64,000 bases of DNA from Trichoplax adhaerens. Taxonomy: Eukaryota > Placozoa > Uniplacotomia > Trichoplacea > Trichoplacidae. Under the pieces are notes generated by a model. That model ran no database searches, was not told where the DNA came from, and worked only from the letters and a program-made list of their open reading frames with translations. The stretch spans positions 4,440,935 through 4,504,934 of the forward strand of contig NW_002060945.1 of the NCBI RefSeq assembly GCF_000150275.1, read 5' to 3'. Shown one piece after another: positions 11,387-24,400 of this stretch. The translations under genes were made by a program, and so were the position numbers. Every line of letters starts with the position of its first letter. Within the stretch, counting starts at the first letter, position 1.

Positions 11387-14300
11387 CGATCGTATAACTA
11401 AACTGCTGCTTCTCTATTAAAAGTGTTGCAATGGCGTCTAAAATACGTCCTTTGTAAAAGTTGATAAAGTACAAAGTTATTTTGTAAAATTCAATCGTAC
11501 CAAAGCATTACTGTATATCTTTTCTACCTTTTAAAGTGACTAGTGTGCGCAATTCAACTATTATTGTATCACCTTAGGACAGAGTCACATTCTAAATATT
11601 ACTTTTTGATATATTTATACGATGACCTTAAATCAGTCTATTAAAATAAAATGATAAATGTGTACTGTTGCAATACGGCTTACATCTAATGGAAAGATTC
11701 TAAAGTTTTTCTGTTATCAAGCGTCTGTTACAGTTCACAATAGTGTGGTTTATCGGGTGTTGTACTACGGTACAACCTAACAGTTATTATTAATAGTATA
11801 ATGATGCAGCTTGATAATAGTTTAATGGCTTAACCAAAGCCAAAGTAGTGAATCTGAACATGCTAATAAATATAAATTTTTGAATGTGATTATATTTAAA
11901 AGCTAGTTAAATACTTTACTAGAGGCTTTTGCAATTTACTTGACATCATCGACATAAAATGAAATGTGTATTTCATATTAAGTGATGTTATTAAAGGGTA
12001 TTTAAAGTATTTCATCGAAACAGTAGTCATTTTTGTCGCCTGCGAGTACGATATAATGATCACTTTAACTGTCGAGTTTCTTCCATTAATGATATTATCT
12101 ATGTTATAAACATCAGATATATCAGTTATACTTCAATAACTAGGAGAAAGGTAAAATTAATTTCAAACGTCACTGAACAAATATCAATTTATTATTCGTC
12201 TGCCTTAATAAATGGGCTTGTTGATTGGTAAAAATCATTACATTTGATCAAGTATAGTAAAGAAACAATTTCATAAATGAAATTGTAGGTCTACTCCTTG
12301 AGAAGTAAAATATACGAACTACAGTGCATATACAAAAGAGTACGATATTCGTCCATACAAAGGAGGAAATAAACTTATTATAATTATTATAATTATTACT
12401 ATTATGACTTGTATTAATATTATTAATATTATAGTTGTTATATCATTTCATAAGAACATTTTAAGGCTTAAATGAGGCTCACATAGCAATAGAGAACCAT
12501 AGTGTATTGTAGGAAAGAGAAAATACGCCAAAATAGATGATAGCACTGTAGTATGGGCTCGAAAATTTATCCTAAAATATTCAGTAATCATATAGTTGTA
12601 AACACGAGTTCAAGAGTAATTATTCCTGGCCAAAACTTTTTGCTAACATTACAATATTTAATGGCTTAAGTAACATCATATACAGCTAAAATGGAATACA
12701 ATAAATAACCACAATATCAAATTTTGAAAAGTTATTGGCGTTAATGACAGATATTATATCAATAATTACAAAAATGTTTCATTTCTAAGACATTGCATTG
12801 CAAACGAGAACCATTTATATAACATACAGGGATGTTACTTTTAACTCATGTAAAATTACATGTTAAATTGATTATTGAGCTAAAATGTATTATATGAGTG
12901 AAAAGCAGAGTATTCAACATTGCAAATTAATTGCGACAACATCCTTTTATTATAGTACCTATAATGATATATTAGTATAAAAAGGGTTTGATATAGCAAT
13001 AGTAATTCATACCATCCCATCACGCAAAGTTACTGTACAAGTTAATAATTACTAAAATGTCAATTTATTTTGATCTCGTATGTTTCACACCATACTTTCA
13101 AATTACTGCAATATATCAAATATTATTAATAGTAAATGGGTAATAATTGAAGTTCATGATCATGTACTTATGATCATGTCATTATTCTTTTCCAATGATG
13201 CAGGTTCATGCCTTGCATTATAATCATCATTTTGGTTTATATACAAGAAATTGATTAAATAATCACGTACAAAAATATGAACCAGATGCGATGAGATTTC
13301 ACCAATCTTCGCTGCAGAATTTCATCCCATTTACTATTCAATTAAAAAATGACAAAAAAATTATAAATAATTACGCATTATATCAAAGCATCCTATGAGA
13401 AATTAAGAGTTATAAAAATAGATTATGAATGTAAAAATGTAAGGGTTAGGACAAGGGATGAAATGAGATTATATTTTCAAGGTCAAGTCTATTTGGAATA
13501 TTAGTTGAATAGTAACGTTTTTCTGTTATGGAGACCAAAGATGTCAAGGTCGCTATTTCTTAGTTGGGCCCTTTTGGGGCGTGTACAATATGTATAGTAA
13601 TAAGCGTTTAATGAAAAGAGAAAACTTTTTTTCTTGTTAACAAAATTAGTTAGGGTGAATATGTTGATGAACGTTAAAATTGCTATTGAATTAAATATTG
13701 TTGATTATAAAACATCAACATTTATCTTTATTCTTTCAAACGTTAATAATTAATGGGTATGAAACTATTCTTGTTCAACAACATCTTTACAATAGGAAAT
13801 TAAAACCATCAGCGCTAATTTATATCTATAGTAGCAAATAGAAGCTAAAACTCACTTAATCATTACTTCTTAATCATCAATCGCTTGTTAGTATAATACT
13901 TATCCATAACTATAATTAGTTTTCGTTCTGTTTAATTTTTGAATAATTAGTCTGAAGCATTGGAATATTACTAACTCAACTTTGTCACCTCATTTTACGA
14001 GATGATACATTATAGAAAAGTTTATTCAAAAAGAGAACATTTATATCTGTCATTTCATAGTAATTCCTAATAAGTGATCATAATCGTAAGACGAATTAAA
14101 CTTAGATTCCTCTATCAAATCATGATAATTGATTCATTAGCTAATTTAATGAATTGTCTTATAAATTGGATTCACTTAGATTTGATTTTTTCTTATTTTT
14201 AGTTTTACTTTCATTTTACTGGCGTTACCAGATCTTTATGCTATGCTATAATTCTATTATAGATACTAGTATATTAGGTAAAGTCACAAATTATAAAAGT

Positions 14301-16463
14301 TAGGTTAGATTAATATACCACTTCCTTTACTACTTTAAAGACATTACAATCTATAGCTCTCTATTCGCATAAACCATCTGATTGGGCAGTTAGATGTTTA
14401 TTATTTTATATGATCGAAGATCGATTCAATTTTAAGAATCGATATCTAGTGAAACTATTTTTAGCCTTTCGAAAATGCTACGTGACTTGATAGCGCAGTG
14501 CAAGGATAATTAATTAATTTGTAGACTTCAAAACGACAAAACTTATTTTCTATCATTAAAACAATATAAATCAACTAATATTTTAAGCCTTACGTGAGTC
14601 TAGAGTACATTGACTACAATAACTTTATCTTTGCAGGATACTGTACGAGCAAGGTTACCCCTAGGTTGTTCCCTAATAATTGACGATGTAAAATGGCACG
14701 CATATAGTCAACGCTTGAACTGCGAAGGTCTTCAGCAATGTGTGAATGGGCTTTACAACATAGTATTAATTTACTAGGTTAAATTAATAACGTTCTATTA
14801 CTCCCTCACTCTTTTATGAATTTGTTATTTAGTTTCATATCTATTTTGAAGGTAAATAATCATTTCCTATCAAGATTAACTAAAAAGAAGTACATGGTAT
14901 ATTGAAAGGAGTTGAAAAATTAAATAAATAAAGTTCCCTTAGTTATTATATTACATGCCATTATATCGAAATAATTTTTTCAGTGTCCAGAATGCGAGAA
15001 ATCGGATGGAAAACTCTAGCTGCAGTTACCGTATAAATCATTATCATGTCCCAATTACGTTAATGTAAATTAGTAACGACATAGTCAAAATTCTCTTTAG
15101 TACTAGAAATATGGTCTTCAACTACCATGTATCTATTTGCATTTGAAGTTTTTTGGAGTCTGTTAATTCACGCTAGATAAATTTCAATCGTTCTAACGGT
15201 TGAGTACATATTATACATTAAAAAGTATTACATGTTAACTTAAAACCTGATAATTTATGTACAGTTGACTGGCTACATTTCTACTAATCGTTAGGGATCG
15301 TCCGTCTATTGTTCAATTAATCTTTTCATTTCTATTTCTATCTCTACATTAGCATGAAGTAAAAGGGCGGCGGGCCGCTTTTACTTTTATTGACTTAACC
15401 AAGGTAATATTCATCGATCATGATTGTTTCAAGTATCTTATAGTAAATGATTTATTTTCTATCATGATTGAGTTTGGAATGAAAATATTGACATCAACAT
15501 GATGTTTTACTTTTTGAATAGTCCCTCATGACCATGAAGTAGAACATAAATTTATGGAATAATTAAGTTCATCTGTTTAGTAATTTGATATCTTATTACG
15601 TTAACTCAATATCATAATGTTGCAATTTACAGCGTTACTATCAAAATTGACGAAAAGATTTCAACTTTTTCCTATTGTCGAATGATTTTAGTCAGTTCCG
15701 CTTTGTTGACTACATAAGCGCAATCCTACACTACATTATTTTACAAGAAAAATTGTCGTCTTCGAATACTAAATGAGTCACGATGAGTGATTCAATTATC
15801 CCAAGTCATTTTATGTTCTACTGTATGTTGGGCATAGCTAGAGATAAGATTAGATCTTGAAAAAAAATTACGCCATTGTTTGAGAATATCATGGTCAAAT
15901 AGACTAAGTCTTATGATACAAATCATACAGAATTTGGTTGTATTTTAAAGTAATGCCTACTGGATGATAGTTTAATGAAAGAGCTTTTAAAAAGTGGATA
16001 GTACACTGGTCCTTACAGTGCAAACAAGATAAGTTTGGGAGGGGGCACAATTATTATACTGTGTTCAAATTTCATGCAATGTTGTAAGGTATGACGTCGA
16101 CATAAGCAAAAAATGAGATTTACTTTATACCCATCTTAATTGGATGATAAATAGACTGTATGTAGGTTATAGAGAAAATCATAGTAAATGAATCTTTAGT
16201 TCGGATATAAAAATAAAATTCCAACAGGCCGTTAATTAGTGCAAATAAAACATACTCTTTTCCTTTTTATAATAATATAATAGTACTATAGATTTAAAGA
16301 GGCTATTGTAAGTTAGCAATTACTCACGAGGCTGATTTTAGGATTTTTTTACGACAGGTGTAAGGGGAAAAAGAAATTACCAAAAATTAAAATTAAAATA
16401 ATTACTAGTTGTAATCATTAGGAGGACCTAATTGGTATTGACAATCAATTATTGATAACTTCA
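11387..16463. other. Convergent intergenic gap, no gene seen
   Basis: The gap lies between the 3' ends of the ICE1-like gene (+) and Frizzled (-). No supported exons, RNA genes or transposon. There are AT-rich simple stretches such as ATT/TAT repeats near 12.38-12.43 kb. Only isolated ACTGTA strings occur. A GC-rich hairpin lies at 15358-15385 and is listed separately. Confidence 0.6.
15358..15385. other. GC-rich hairpin
   Basis: Perfect 8-base arms (AGTAAAAG and CTTTTACT) enclose a 12-base loop made only of G and C (GGCGGCGGGCCG). The surrounding kilobase is very AT-rich, so it stands out. Function unknown. Confidence 0.55.
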
Positions 16464-18110
16464 TTACTCATCTACTGTACAATTTGGTGAACTTACGATT
16501 TTTCTGGCTTGTGATGCTGTAACCGAATCTTGATCGCCTTCTCCACGGTTAACTGTAAGGCGACGATAGCATAATTTCCATGCAGTTACTGCTCGTTGCA
16601 AGCCGATCCAATAACTGCTAGCAATACCAAATGAGAATAAGGCGATATATTTGACAATAAATATTGCTAAATTAGGGGCATTAGCTGGTATACTAGTTGA
16701 CGAACACGACATTGAGTATCGTCTACAATTTTGTTGTTGCCAATATGCTGTCCAACTGTTTTGATTACTAGCTTCATAGAGGTAGCAGGATATTACAATA
16801 ATACCCGGGACAACATATAAGAAGGCAAAGATGCCAATTTTCTTTAACAGTTTCTCAAATTCGGCTGTTCCATCGCCTTGACGATGATCAGTTAGCATTT
16901 CACGGCGTATACGATAAAACGATATCAAGGTAGCAATTGAAAAGCCAAGCCCAATGAGTAGAAAGATACTTAACGGGGCAATTACAAAGCCATACAAATA
17001 ATTACTGCGTGTATTAACAAAACAGATACCGCTAAGGACATCGCCTTCAATTTTACCCAAGGCCAAGACTACAATTGTCAATATCGCTGGTATTAACCAC
17101 GCGGCTAAATGAAAGTAATGCGAGACAGCGTTAATGCCTTCTTCAACCCATTTTTTACCAGCAGCTAGATACCAACCGAGAGAGAAGACTACCCACCATA
17201 CGCTGGAGGCAATAGTAAAGAAGTAATTGATTAGGAATAATACCGTACAACCTTCTTTACCCGAGCCTTGATGAACTGTTGAGTTAACCGATTGTGTTGA
17301 TGGATTGCAAGCAATATTTCTTTGCGCCATAAATCCAACGATATAGGTTAATGATAAGACACAGTAACAAAAGACTAAGAATATTACTGAACGCTCAGGA
17401 TATTCATAGCCTTGACGATCGATTAAAAATGTAATAAAGATCAACAGTGTGCAACAGAAAGCAAGAATAGCCACAATACCAACTACTGATGATGCTAGTT
17501 GGATTTGATTACTATTAAAGTAGAAGTCATGGCAAGGTTTTGCACATCCTGGGATATTTAAAAATGTATATTCCGATTTTTGATTTTGTAGAATACCACA
17601 AGCACGAGTAGACGGTGATGTAGAAGTGTTGACGCTAGGTGGTCTACTGGATACACTTTGGACAATTGTAAAATTTTCATTAATGCACACTAATGCATTA
17701 ACAGGGGGAAAATTTTCACATTTAAAGCTATCGGACCATGTTAAGCCAAAGTTACTATTGGACAGAAATTTCTTGCAATCATCTCGAGCTCGTATACATA
17801 ACGGTCGACACGGTGGTATTGGTTTGGTTTGCGATGTTGGCGATATACACTTAGGCATGTATAACGAGCATAAGAACTGGCGTATAACCGGTGAACAGTT
17901 ATTGACAATCATTGGTCTATAAACATCCATTTCAGTCTGACTGATACTTTGATCTTTATGATTGAAATAATTGGGGAAAAAGGTTTGGTTGTATTGCAAT
18001 CCAGAGCACAAATTACTTTGTAAAATTTGACAATTTCCTTTCACAGTTAGGCACCAAGTAAGTAGGTGGAATAAACCTACTACTAGATAATTGCTTGAGT
18101 TCAATTTCAT
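16464..18110 (-). CDS. FZD: Frizzled-family Wnt receptor (single exon)
   Basis: Single-exon gene of 548 residues, a seven-pass plasma-membrane receptor for Wnt ligands. I chose the ATG at 18110. The frame is open upstream to 18161, but the only start codon there is TTG, and the hydrophobic signal peptide begins at the 18110 Met. Order: signal peptide (~1-25); cysteine-rich Wnt-binding domain (~26-150) with the ten-Cys pattern, including CRPLCIRARDDC; linker; seven helices (~205-510). Diagnostic Frizzled strings include YFFTIASSVWWVVFSLGWYL, YFHLAAWLIPA and GDVLSGICFVN. The usual KTxxxW Dishevelled-binding motif after TM7 reads RAVTAW, so the Lys-Thr pair is Arg-Ala. The short tail ends TVDE. 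Smoothened is unlikely, because the CRD and TM signatures follow Frizzled. The 5' leader has a CA/CG alternating tract. Confidence 0.95.
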   Translation of the reverse strand: MKLNSSNYLVVGLFHLLTWCLTVKGNCQILQSNLCSGLQYNQTFFPNYFNHKDQSISQTEMDVYRPMIVNNCSPVIRQFLCSLYMPKCISPTSQTKPIPPCRPLCIRARDDCKKFLSNSNFGLTWSDSFKCENFPPVNALVCINENFTIVQSVSSRPPSVNTSTSPSTRACGILQNQKSEYTFLNIPGCAKPCHDFYFNSNQIQLASSVVGIVAILAFCCTLLIFITFLIDRQGYEYPERSVIFLVFCYCVLSLTYIVGFMAQRNIACNPSTQSVNSTVHQGSGKEGCTVLFLINYFFTIASSVWWVVFSLGWYLAAGKKWVEEGINAVSHYFHLAAWLIPAILTIVVLALGKIEGDVLSGICFVNTRSNYLYGFVIAPLSIFLLIGLGFSIATLISFYRIRREMLTDHRQGDGTAEFEKLLKKIGIFAFLYVVPGIIVISCYLYEASNQNSWTAYWQQQNCRRYSMSCSSTSIPANAPNLAIFIVKYIALFSFGIASSYWIGLQRAVTAWKLCYRRLTVNRGEGDQDSVTASQARKIVSSPNCTVDE

Positions 18111-18221
18111 CTTGACTACTTTGAATGCAAATAGAATTGAGGATTTTAAATAGCTTGCCAATAAGAATCAGGTACAGATGGAATCTGTTCGACGTTTGGA
18201 TCGTGTTAGCTTGGCAGAAAT

Positions 18222-18257
18222 ACACACACACACACACACACTACGCGCGCGCCCCCC
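18222..18257. repeat. (CA)n-(CG)n alternating tract upstream of Frizzled
   Basis: About ten CA units are followed within a few bases by CGCGCGCG and a run of six C. This alternating purine-pyrimidine sequence lies 110-150 bases upstream of the Frizzled ATG and could adopt Z-DNA. Confidence 0.8.
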
Positions 18258-19043
18258 AAAAGTAAAACTAAAGTGGATAAATTCAACGTTGGAACATCAA
18301 CGGAATCAACTGTGTCAAATAAGCACTGCAATTTCAACTGGATCGTCGTTGAAATCTGTCGTCTCTTCTTGTATTTGTTGATTTTTAGATTGAACAGTCA
18401 ACATGTAAATTAAACAACGCCTTTTGCATGCAATCAGTTGTGACACGATGCTATCTTCAGTTAGGATATTCTTGTTTGATTCTCTCTATCTATCATGATG
18501 TATGGGGAAAAAAAAAAAAGAATAATTAGCAATCAATCACGCCTTGTAGTGTAAAAAAAAGTTTGCTTGTTATCATCCATTGAAAGTGTCTCTTGTCTAA
18601 TCAATTAACATTGTATGTAATCGGACGTTGCGGTAGTTAAGTGTATACTGACTACCATTGGACTACTTGAGGCGAGAGTGCACTCTAGTCTGCTACCCTG
18701 ACGTAACTACTGGATCGATTTGAACTGATATATTGGGTTGTATAATATTATGATTATTAAATAAAACGGATAGTTTGAGTTGTAATAACAATATAATAAC
18801 AAACTTCTCCTCGCTCCCAGTGAGGTAGGGAGAAAAAATGAAAAATCATGAATATACGTTCAGTACTGTGGCTTGTATAAAGAAATACGATCGCTTTGGT
18901 GGCATTTTGTTGAAAAGTATTGAATAAAATCAAGACTACCAAGTGGTTGATAGACTTGCGATGATTTCGTCGACGACGCGATGTTACAAAGAGTACAGTA
19001 TAGGAAAGAGGGTATTGGTGTAGTTTTTGTTGGAGGTATTTTT

Positions 19044-19056
19044 GGGGGGGGGGGGG
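19044..19056 (+). repeat. G13 homopolymer
   Basis: A run of 13 G in an otherwise AT-rich flank of Frizzled. It is prone to length polymorphism and sequencing error. Confidence 0.9.
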
Positions 19057-19907
19057 AATGTCTAGCATTGGAGATCATTACTGTTCATGATTGAAACATC
19101 ATGCATGCCATCAAAATGGAGTGTTTGACGGTTACTATCGCTATCAACAACTAGAAAATTGGCCTTCAATAACGGTAAAGATAAAGTTGCGATTAGATAA
19201 AAAAAAAATAATAATGTTATCCAATCGGATCAATGTCAGTAAAACAATAAGTTGATCATGGCGTTCATCTGTACTTACTTGATATCGAGTACATGTCAAT
19301 GGTTGTTGTATCGTTGAAAAAGATACCTTGAAGGATAGTTTTACTCGATCGTTGGATGGAATAGTTAAGACGTTGGATCCACATAGGAAAATAGCTTTCT
19401 TGAGATGGCTTGTTCAATAGGGTTTTGACGTTATTGCATTCTATTGCAGCCTTTTTCTACTCGACGTCTTCAATACTCTCTATTATTTTACTCGACTTGT
19501 CCTACTGTATGCGATCTCATGATGGCCCACACTACTGGTCGTAACTTGTCAATGGCCCCCTCAAATCACCTAAAGGCATCCAATGGATGTTTGTTATGTA
19601 AACTGCAATGACTAGCCACCACTAGATTGCGTTACTGTCGTATAGTCTTGACAAACAAAAGAAGAAGAATGATGCGCAATAGAATTGGGAAATTTCTCAC
19701 AAATCTTTGTCTATCTATTCTCTACTAGCCAATTAGAATGGTCGCTGCATACAGTTCACGGCATATGATTGACGTATCGGTCTAGTCTGGCGCCGTCGAC
19801 TGCACCACTTTGTCTTGTAAATGACTCACGGAGAGGTACGATCGCCTCAACTTGAGTTGATAAGCATAGCGATTGAAACAAAAAGGGATGATGTAGCATA
19901 CCTACAG

Positions 19908-20170
19908 TGCTGTAGTGTGTGTACACTGTACAGTATACTGTACAGTGTACAGTACGGTAGAGTGCAGAAGGTAAAGGGCTGAAGGTACTGTATACAGTAC
20001 TGTACAGTTCTGTACAGTACACTGAGTACAGGAGTACAGTACTTTATTGCCTCGTTGTTCTGTACAGTACTGTACTGTACTGAAAGTATGTACTGTAGCG
20101 AGTTGGATTGCTCTGTACTGTACTGTACTGTACAGTGTACAGTATATTGATATACTGTACTATACCAATA
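19908..20170. repeat. ACTGT/ACAGT palindrome island, Frizzled 5' flank (1)
   Basis: Dense strings such as GTACAGTACTGTAC and ACTGTACTGTACTGTACAG occur 1.8-2.1 kb upstream of the Frizzled ATG. It is the largest cluster in this flank. Confidence 0.9.
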
Positions 20171-20304
20171 ATGACAATACAGTATCAGATGTGTAAAACA
20201 GATGTACATAAAATCGTCAATCTTGAGGATAATATATTACAATACTGTAAGCTGCAACTGTGACATCGATTTTGCAGCAAACGAAAGCCCCTCAAAAATA
20301 AAGA

Positions 20305-20534
20305 ATACTGTAGGTAAACTAGTGCTGTACAGAATTGACGATACTGTATCAAATGTGCAAAATAGATATGCATCCATCCTAAAATCGTCAATGTAGAGGA
20401 TAATACAGTATATTAATATAATGTACGCTGCAACTGTGACATCTATTTTGAACCAAACTAAAAATGTACAGCACAGACTGTACAGTATTGTACCCTGCCA
20501 CTCTGCCGTTGTACTGTACACTGTACAGTACTAT
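20305..20534. repeat. ACTGT/ACAGT palindrome island, Frizzled 5' flank (2)
   Basis: Looser cluster including TGTACAGTATTGTAC and GTACTGTACACTGTACAGTA. The 20.2-20.45 kb part also contains a diverged local duplication: AAATCGTCAATCTTGAGGAT at about 20.21 kb and a near copy at about 20.38 kb, each followed by a similar stretch of about 50 bases. Confidence 0.8.
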
Positions 20535-20815
20535 ATGACAAAAGGAAGCAAGGTGATAGCTATATAGATATATAGCCATCTCAGCGATGTTTAGTAACTT
20601 TGTAGAACTTAGCGTACGATATAACGGTAGATATTCCCTTTTAATGGGGCATACCAATTGAGTAAAAAAAAATAGGCAAAGAATATTAGGAACAGCTTCA
20701 AATGTACTATGCCGTTAGATTACACCCTAATCAATAATTACAGTTAATAAACTCCAATTTTCGAAAAAATTGACATTGCTTCCTTTTGTCATAAAACGGC
20801 AGCAGTAGTGACTCT

Positions 20816-20900
20816 ACTCTACAGTACTGTACTGCAGATGACAGTATGGACTGCAGAGTACAGTATGAGTGTACTGTACAATACAGTACATCAAGTACGC
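20816..20900. repeat. ACTGT/ACAGT palindrome island, Frizzled 5' flank (3)
   Basis: Short cluster with ACAGTACTGTACTGCAG and GTGTACTGTACAATACAG strings. Confidence 0.8.
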
Positions 20901-21377
20901 GTAAATAATAAACACTGTGACAAAATTGAGCTGACTCCATTAAGGTTAACTTAAAGAAACATTTCTCACTTTGAATGCTTCTTCGTATGAAAAATAATCA
21001 ATAGATAGATCAATTAATCAATAAGTCTCCTCCATACTTGTCCTAGTTCAAATAGCTGATTCTATTATTTTAAGAATAGTCAATAGTTTCCATACCCTAA
21101 ATTATGATGCAATTTTAATTTGTTTAATCCCAATTTTTTCCCCCATTGCTGAAGATATTAGCACTACTTCAACTCTGTAGTCCCATATTGAACTGTAATT
21201 AAAATATGGGAATGAAAATCTCGATCACTTTTGATTTTCCAAAATTGAATATTGTATGGATGTATTATCCATCCATTCAAAAGAAAATAAAAATATTTCA
21301 ATTCCTTCTTCCATGTTATTGATATTAGTAAAACAGATTCCCCTTGCTGCAGACTGGAGTGCTAAAAGACCGTACGC

Positions 21378-21464
21378 ACAGACAGTACAGCAATTGTACT
21401 GTACACTCAACTGTATGAGTCATGATGTCAAGATCGAAACTACTGTACTGTACAGTACTGCAGT
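21378..21464. repeat. ACTGT/ACAGT palindrome island, Frizzled 5' flank (4)
   Basis: Short cluster with GACAGTACAG, TTGTACTGTACAC and ACTGTACTGTACAGTACTG strings. Confidence 0.8.
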
Positions 21465-24400
21465 TTAAACTGGAAGCCAACTGCAGAACGATAGTATAAA
21501 ACTTGGGAAAGCTGAACTGCAGCATCATGATGGAGGTGGCAAATGAAATCGTCGTTTCAAGTTGTTGAGAGCCAGTGAGTTCAAGAGAACGGCGTAACTA
21601 CTTTCCGTGCACCAATTTCATTAATCGAAAGCTGACAGTAAGTAGAAATAGGAAGAATGTACCGAGAATGACGTACTGTACTGATATCTTGCTATGATAA
21701 GATGCGAGTATTCTATCCTTGAGCTTACAGTAAAATAAGCGACCAAGTGGAAAGGGCAGTCTTGGAGAAAAGAGACCGTTCAAAAATGAATTTTACCTAC
21801 TGCCTGCAGTAATGATAGCGGTATACCAACAGGAGTGGCTTGATTAAGCAATGGTAGTGGGGGTAGATGAGTTTATCAGTAGAAATACTCGCATGCTAAA
21901 TAAGTTGCTTTAAGTTTTTTTTGTATTAACTTCCTTTGTTCATCTTCTTGTTTGTTATTCCTGTCGTATGTTATTGTTCGTTGGGCTTTCATTTTTCTAT
22001 TCGTTCTTATACCAATAACTTTACCTTCTGCACTGTAAACTTTTCCAAATAATGTTCATCAACTTCTCAAAATTGCGTCGCTCAATTCTATTTTGCTATA
22101 CTTTTTTGGTAGTCTTGAATTCATATACTGTACAGTATACTGTATATATATTTCTCGTACAGATGCGTACTGTATGTAATGTAGATTAGAGTGTTCGTTA
22201 TCATTTGAAATATTTCTTAGCCACATGAAATTATTTGCATGAATTTTTTAAACCAGAGTAGACGATGGAGAAAATTTTTTAATTTAGATCAGCGTATTGC
22301 ACTCGAGCTACAGCTTTGCCATGGGTTCAGTATGTGGAATGATCGCTTTCGATTTGTTTCATTCCTGCATTCCTCAAGGATAACAGTTTTGATCAAGAAG
22401 TAGCAGCCTTATTGATTACTACTTAATTCAACCATCTAATTATACCGTTGCAGTATTTTTATTCTGTTCTTACTCCATGCTCACTGAAAGTAGGAGTTCC
22501 TATTTTCCATCTGCTCTATGTAGCTTACGGTTGATGGAACAGGTGACGACGTAAAAGCACTGTAGAACGAATACAGTGCAGCACAAGGAGTAAATTCTAG
22601 AATAAAATTTACCAATCGATAACACGAGTTCACTACTGTGATTCATTGGTAGCATAGTGGTCTACCGATCGGTGTTTGCTATACTGTAACAAGAAAGTAA
22701 GATAGCACGTAGCACTAAACCGCAGTGGACACAGGACAACTACCTACTGTGGCGAGAATTCCCTACCCTTAAGTCCATTTATTGCTGCGTTAGTAGGAAT
22801 GTACCGCAGACTGCGGTCTTGAAGAGTTGTCATTTAGCAATGAATTAATTAATTTATTTATTTATCGCATTAACTCGATTTAAACATCTTAAGCGTGATT
22901 GCATGAGCATCAATTCAATAGCTCACACGTTTAAGTCGCTAGCTTTTATGATGCGGTGTAATGTATTACGATAACTAAATTTGAAAGTTAAAAACTGCGC
23001 TCATATTTCGGATCTAATACCGTTTATGGTAGTCATTTAGCCACAGAATTCACAAATTACTAAAAGCTTTGAATTCATTGAAGATTCTCGCGAGAGCATT
23101 TTAAAGGTATACTTAATATACTGTACACTGTGCCTTGTACATGATTTAATACGATATACTGTATCTAGTTATTAGTTTTCATTAAACCGACGTACAGTAG
23201 TAAAGCACTGGCATTATTTTATTAGTTTTTACTGTCTTTATTATAATATTATTATTATTGTTACCTTATTATTTCTGTAAGTAATTATTAATTAGAATAT
23301 TGTATATTGTTGTTAATAGTAAGGTTAATACGGTATATTGATCCAGCAAATGGGGGTAAAAAAAAACCTTTCTACCTTTAGAAATCTACCTTGCACTACA
23401 GTAGTCACGACTGATGGAGAAAATAAATAAATTGGGTGTGCTCATTTTTTCTATCCAGTCCGCTCATATTGTAACATGGCAATAAAATGGATGGGGCGAT
23501 TGCGATACTTACATGCATACGTATTAGAAAGACTACATATTTTATTCTTACTAAAAGCCGACAGAACTCTACCACTTTTAGAGTACTGTATCGCACTCTA
23601 TTATACAGTAATTAGCTAATGTCGGTGTCCTATATCAGCATAAGTTAAACTCGAAATTTTATTGATTTACCCGTATGTGGTATTTGGTTGATAAAATTGT
23701 TAATGCAGTACAATGCTCTGATATAAATTGCATCCAACTCTACATCAGTACTGTATAGAATCAACACGACTTTGTAACTTATCTTGGAATCGCAACTTAT
23801 ATAAAGTAAACTTTTCGGCTGATTTTTGTAGGAATACTTTAGTAGAGTACTTGAAATGTTTTATTTATTATAATTATTATTTCTTACATTACTGCATAAG
23901 GGGAAGGAAATGAAAAGAAATAATTATGTGCTATGTCCTATATGCTTCTAATTACATTATATAATTGACGTCCCTAAAAAGTTAGTGATAAATGACCGCT
24001 AGTAAATTATAACTTAACTCTTATAGTACTACTCAGTTGAATGTAGATTTTAATTTTTACCCAAATTTTTGTACTCTCTAGCTATGCCATAAAGGTACGT
24101 GAAATCTATTTTGTACCTATATGCTATACTTCTAGTCAAGATTTTATCCTCTTTTTTTTTTTTTTGTCATCGATCACCTCGAATCTTCTAGTAATTGCAA
24201 TAGCAGTGGGAAGATAGGATACCAGATTGATAATTTAAAAAAAAAATAGTATCAAGATAATACTAGCCCTTAGAACTTATAGGTAAAGTAGAAAGCACTC
24301 AAGAATCGAGCCATCTTGACCGATAAGTGTGTACTTGCTCACTAGATTGATGATGAAACGTGGATTTTAAAGCGCTTACAGTAGTGGGATAATAAAAATA

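Noticed and set aside
18111-18161. Longer Frizzled N-terminus starting at 18161
   Set aside because: That codon is TTG. The first ATG in frame is 18110, which directly starts a good signal peptide with A at -3.
19756-20940. Several - strand frames of 68-120 codons upstream of Frizzled
   Set aside because: Island-derived low-complexity peptides with no family resemblance.
22636-22705. tRNA-like string (ATTCATTGGTAGCATAGTGG)
   Set aside because: It resembles a D-arm region, but I could not fold a full cloverleaf with a T-loop GTTCNANNC and acceptor stem.
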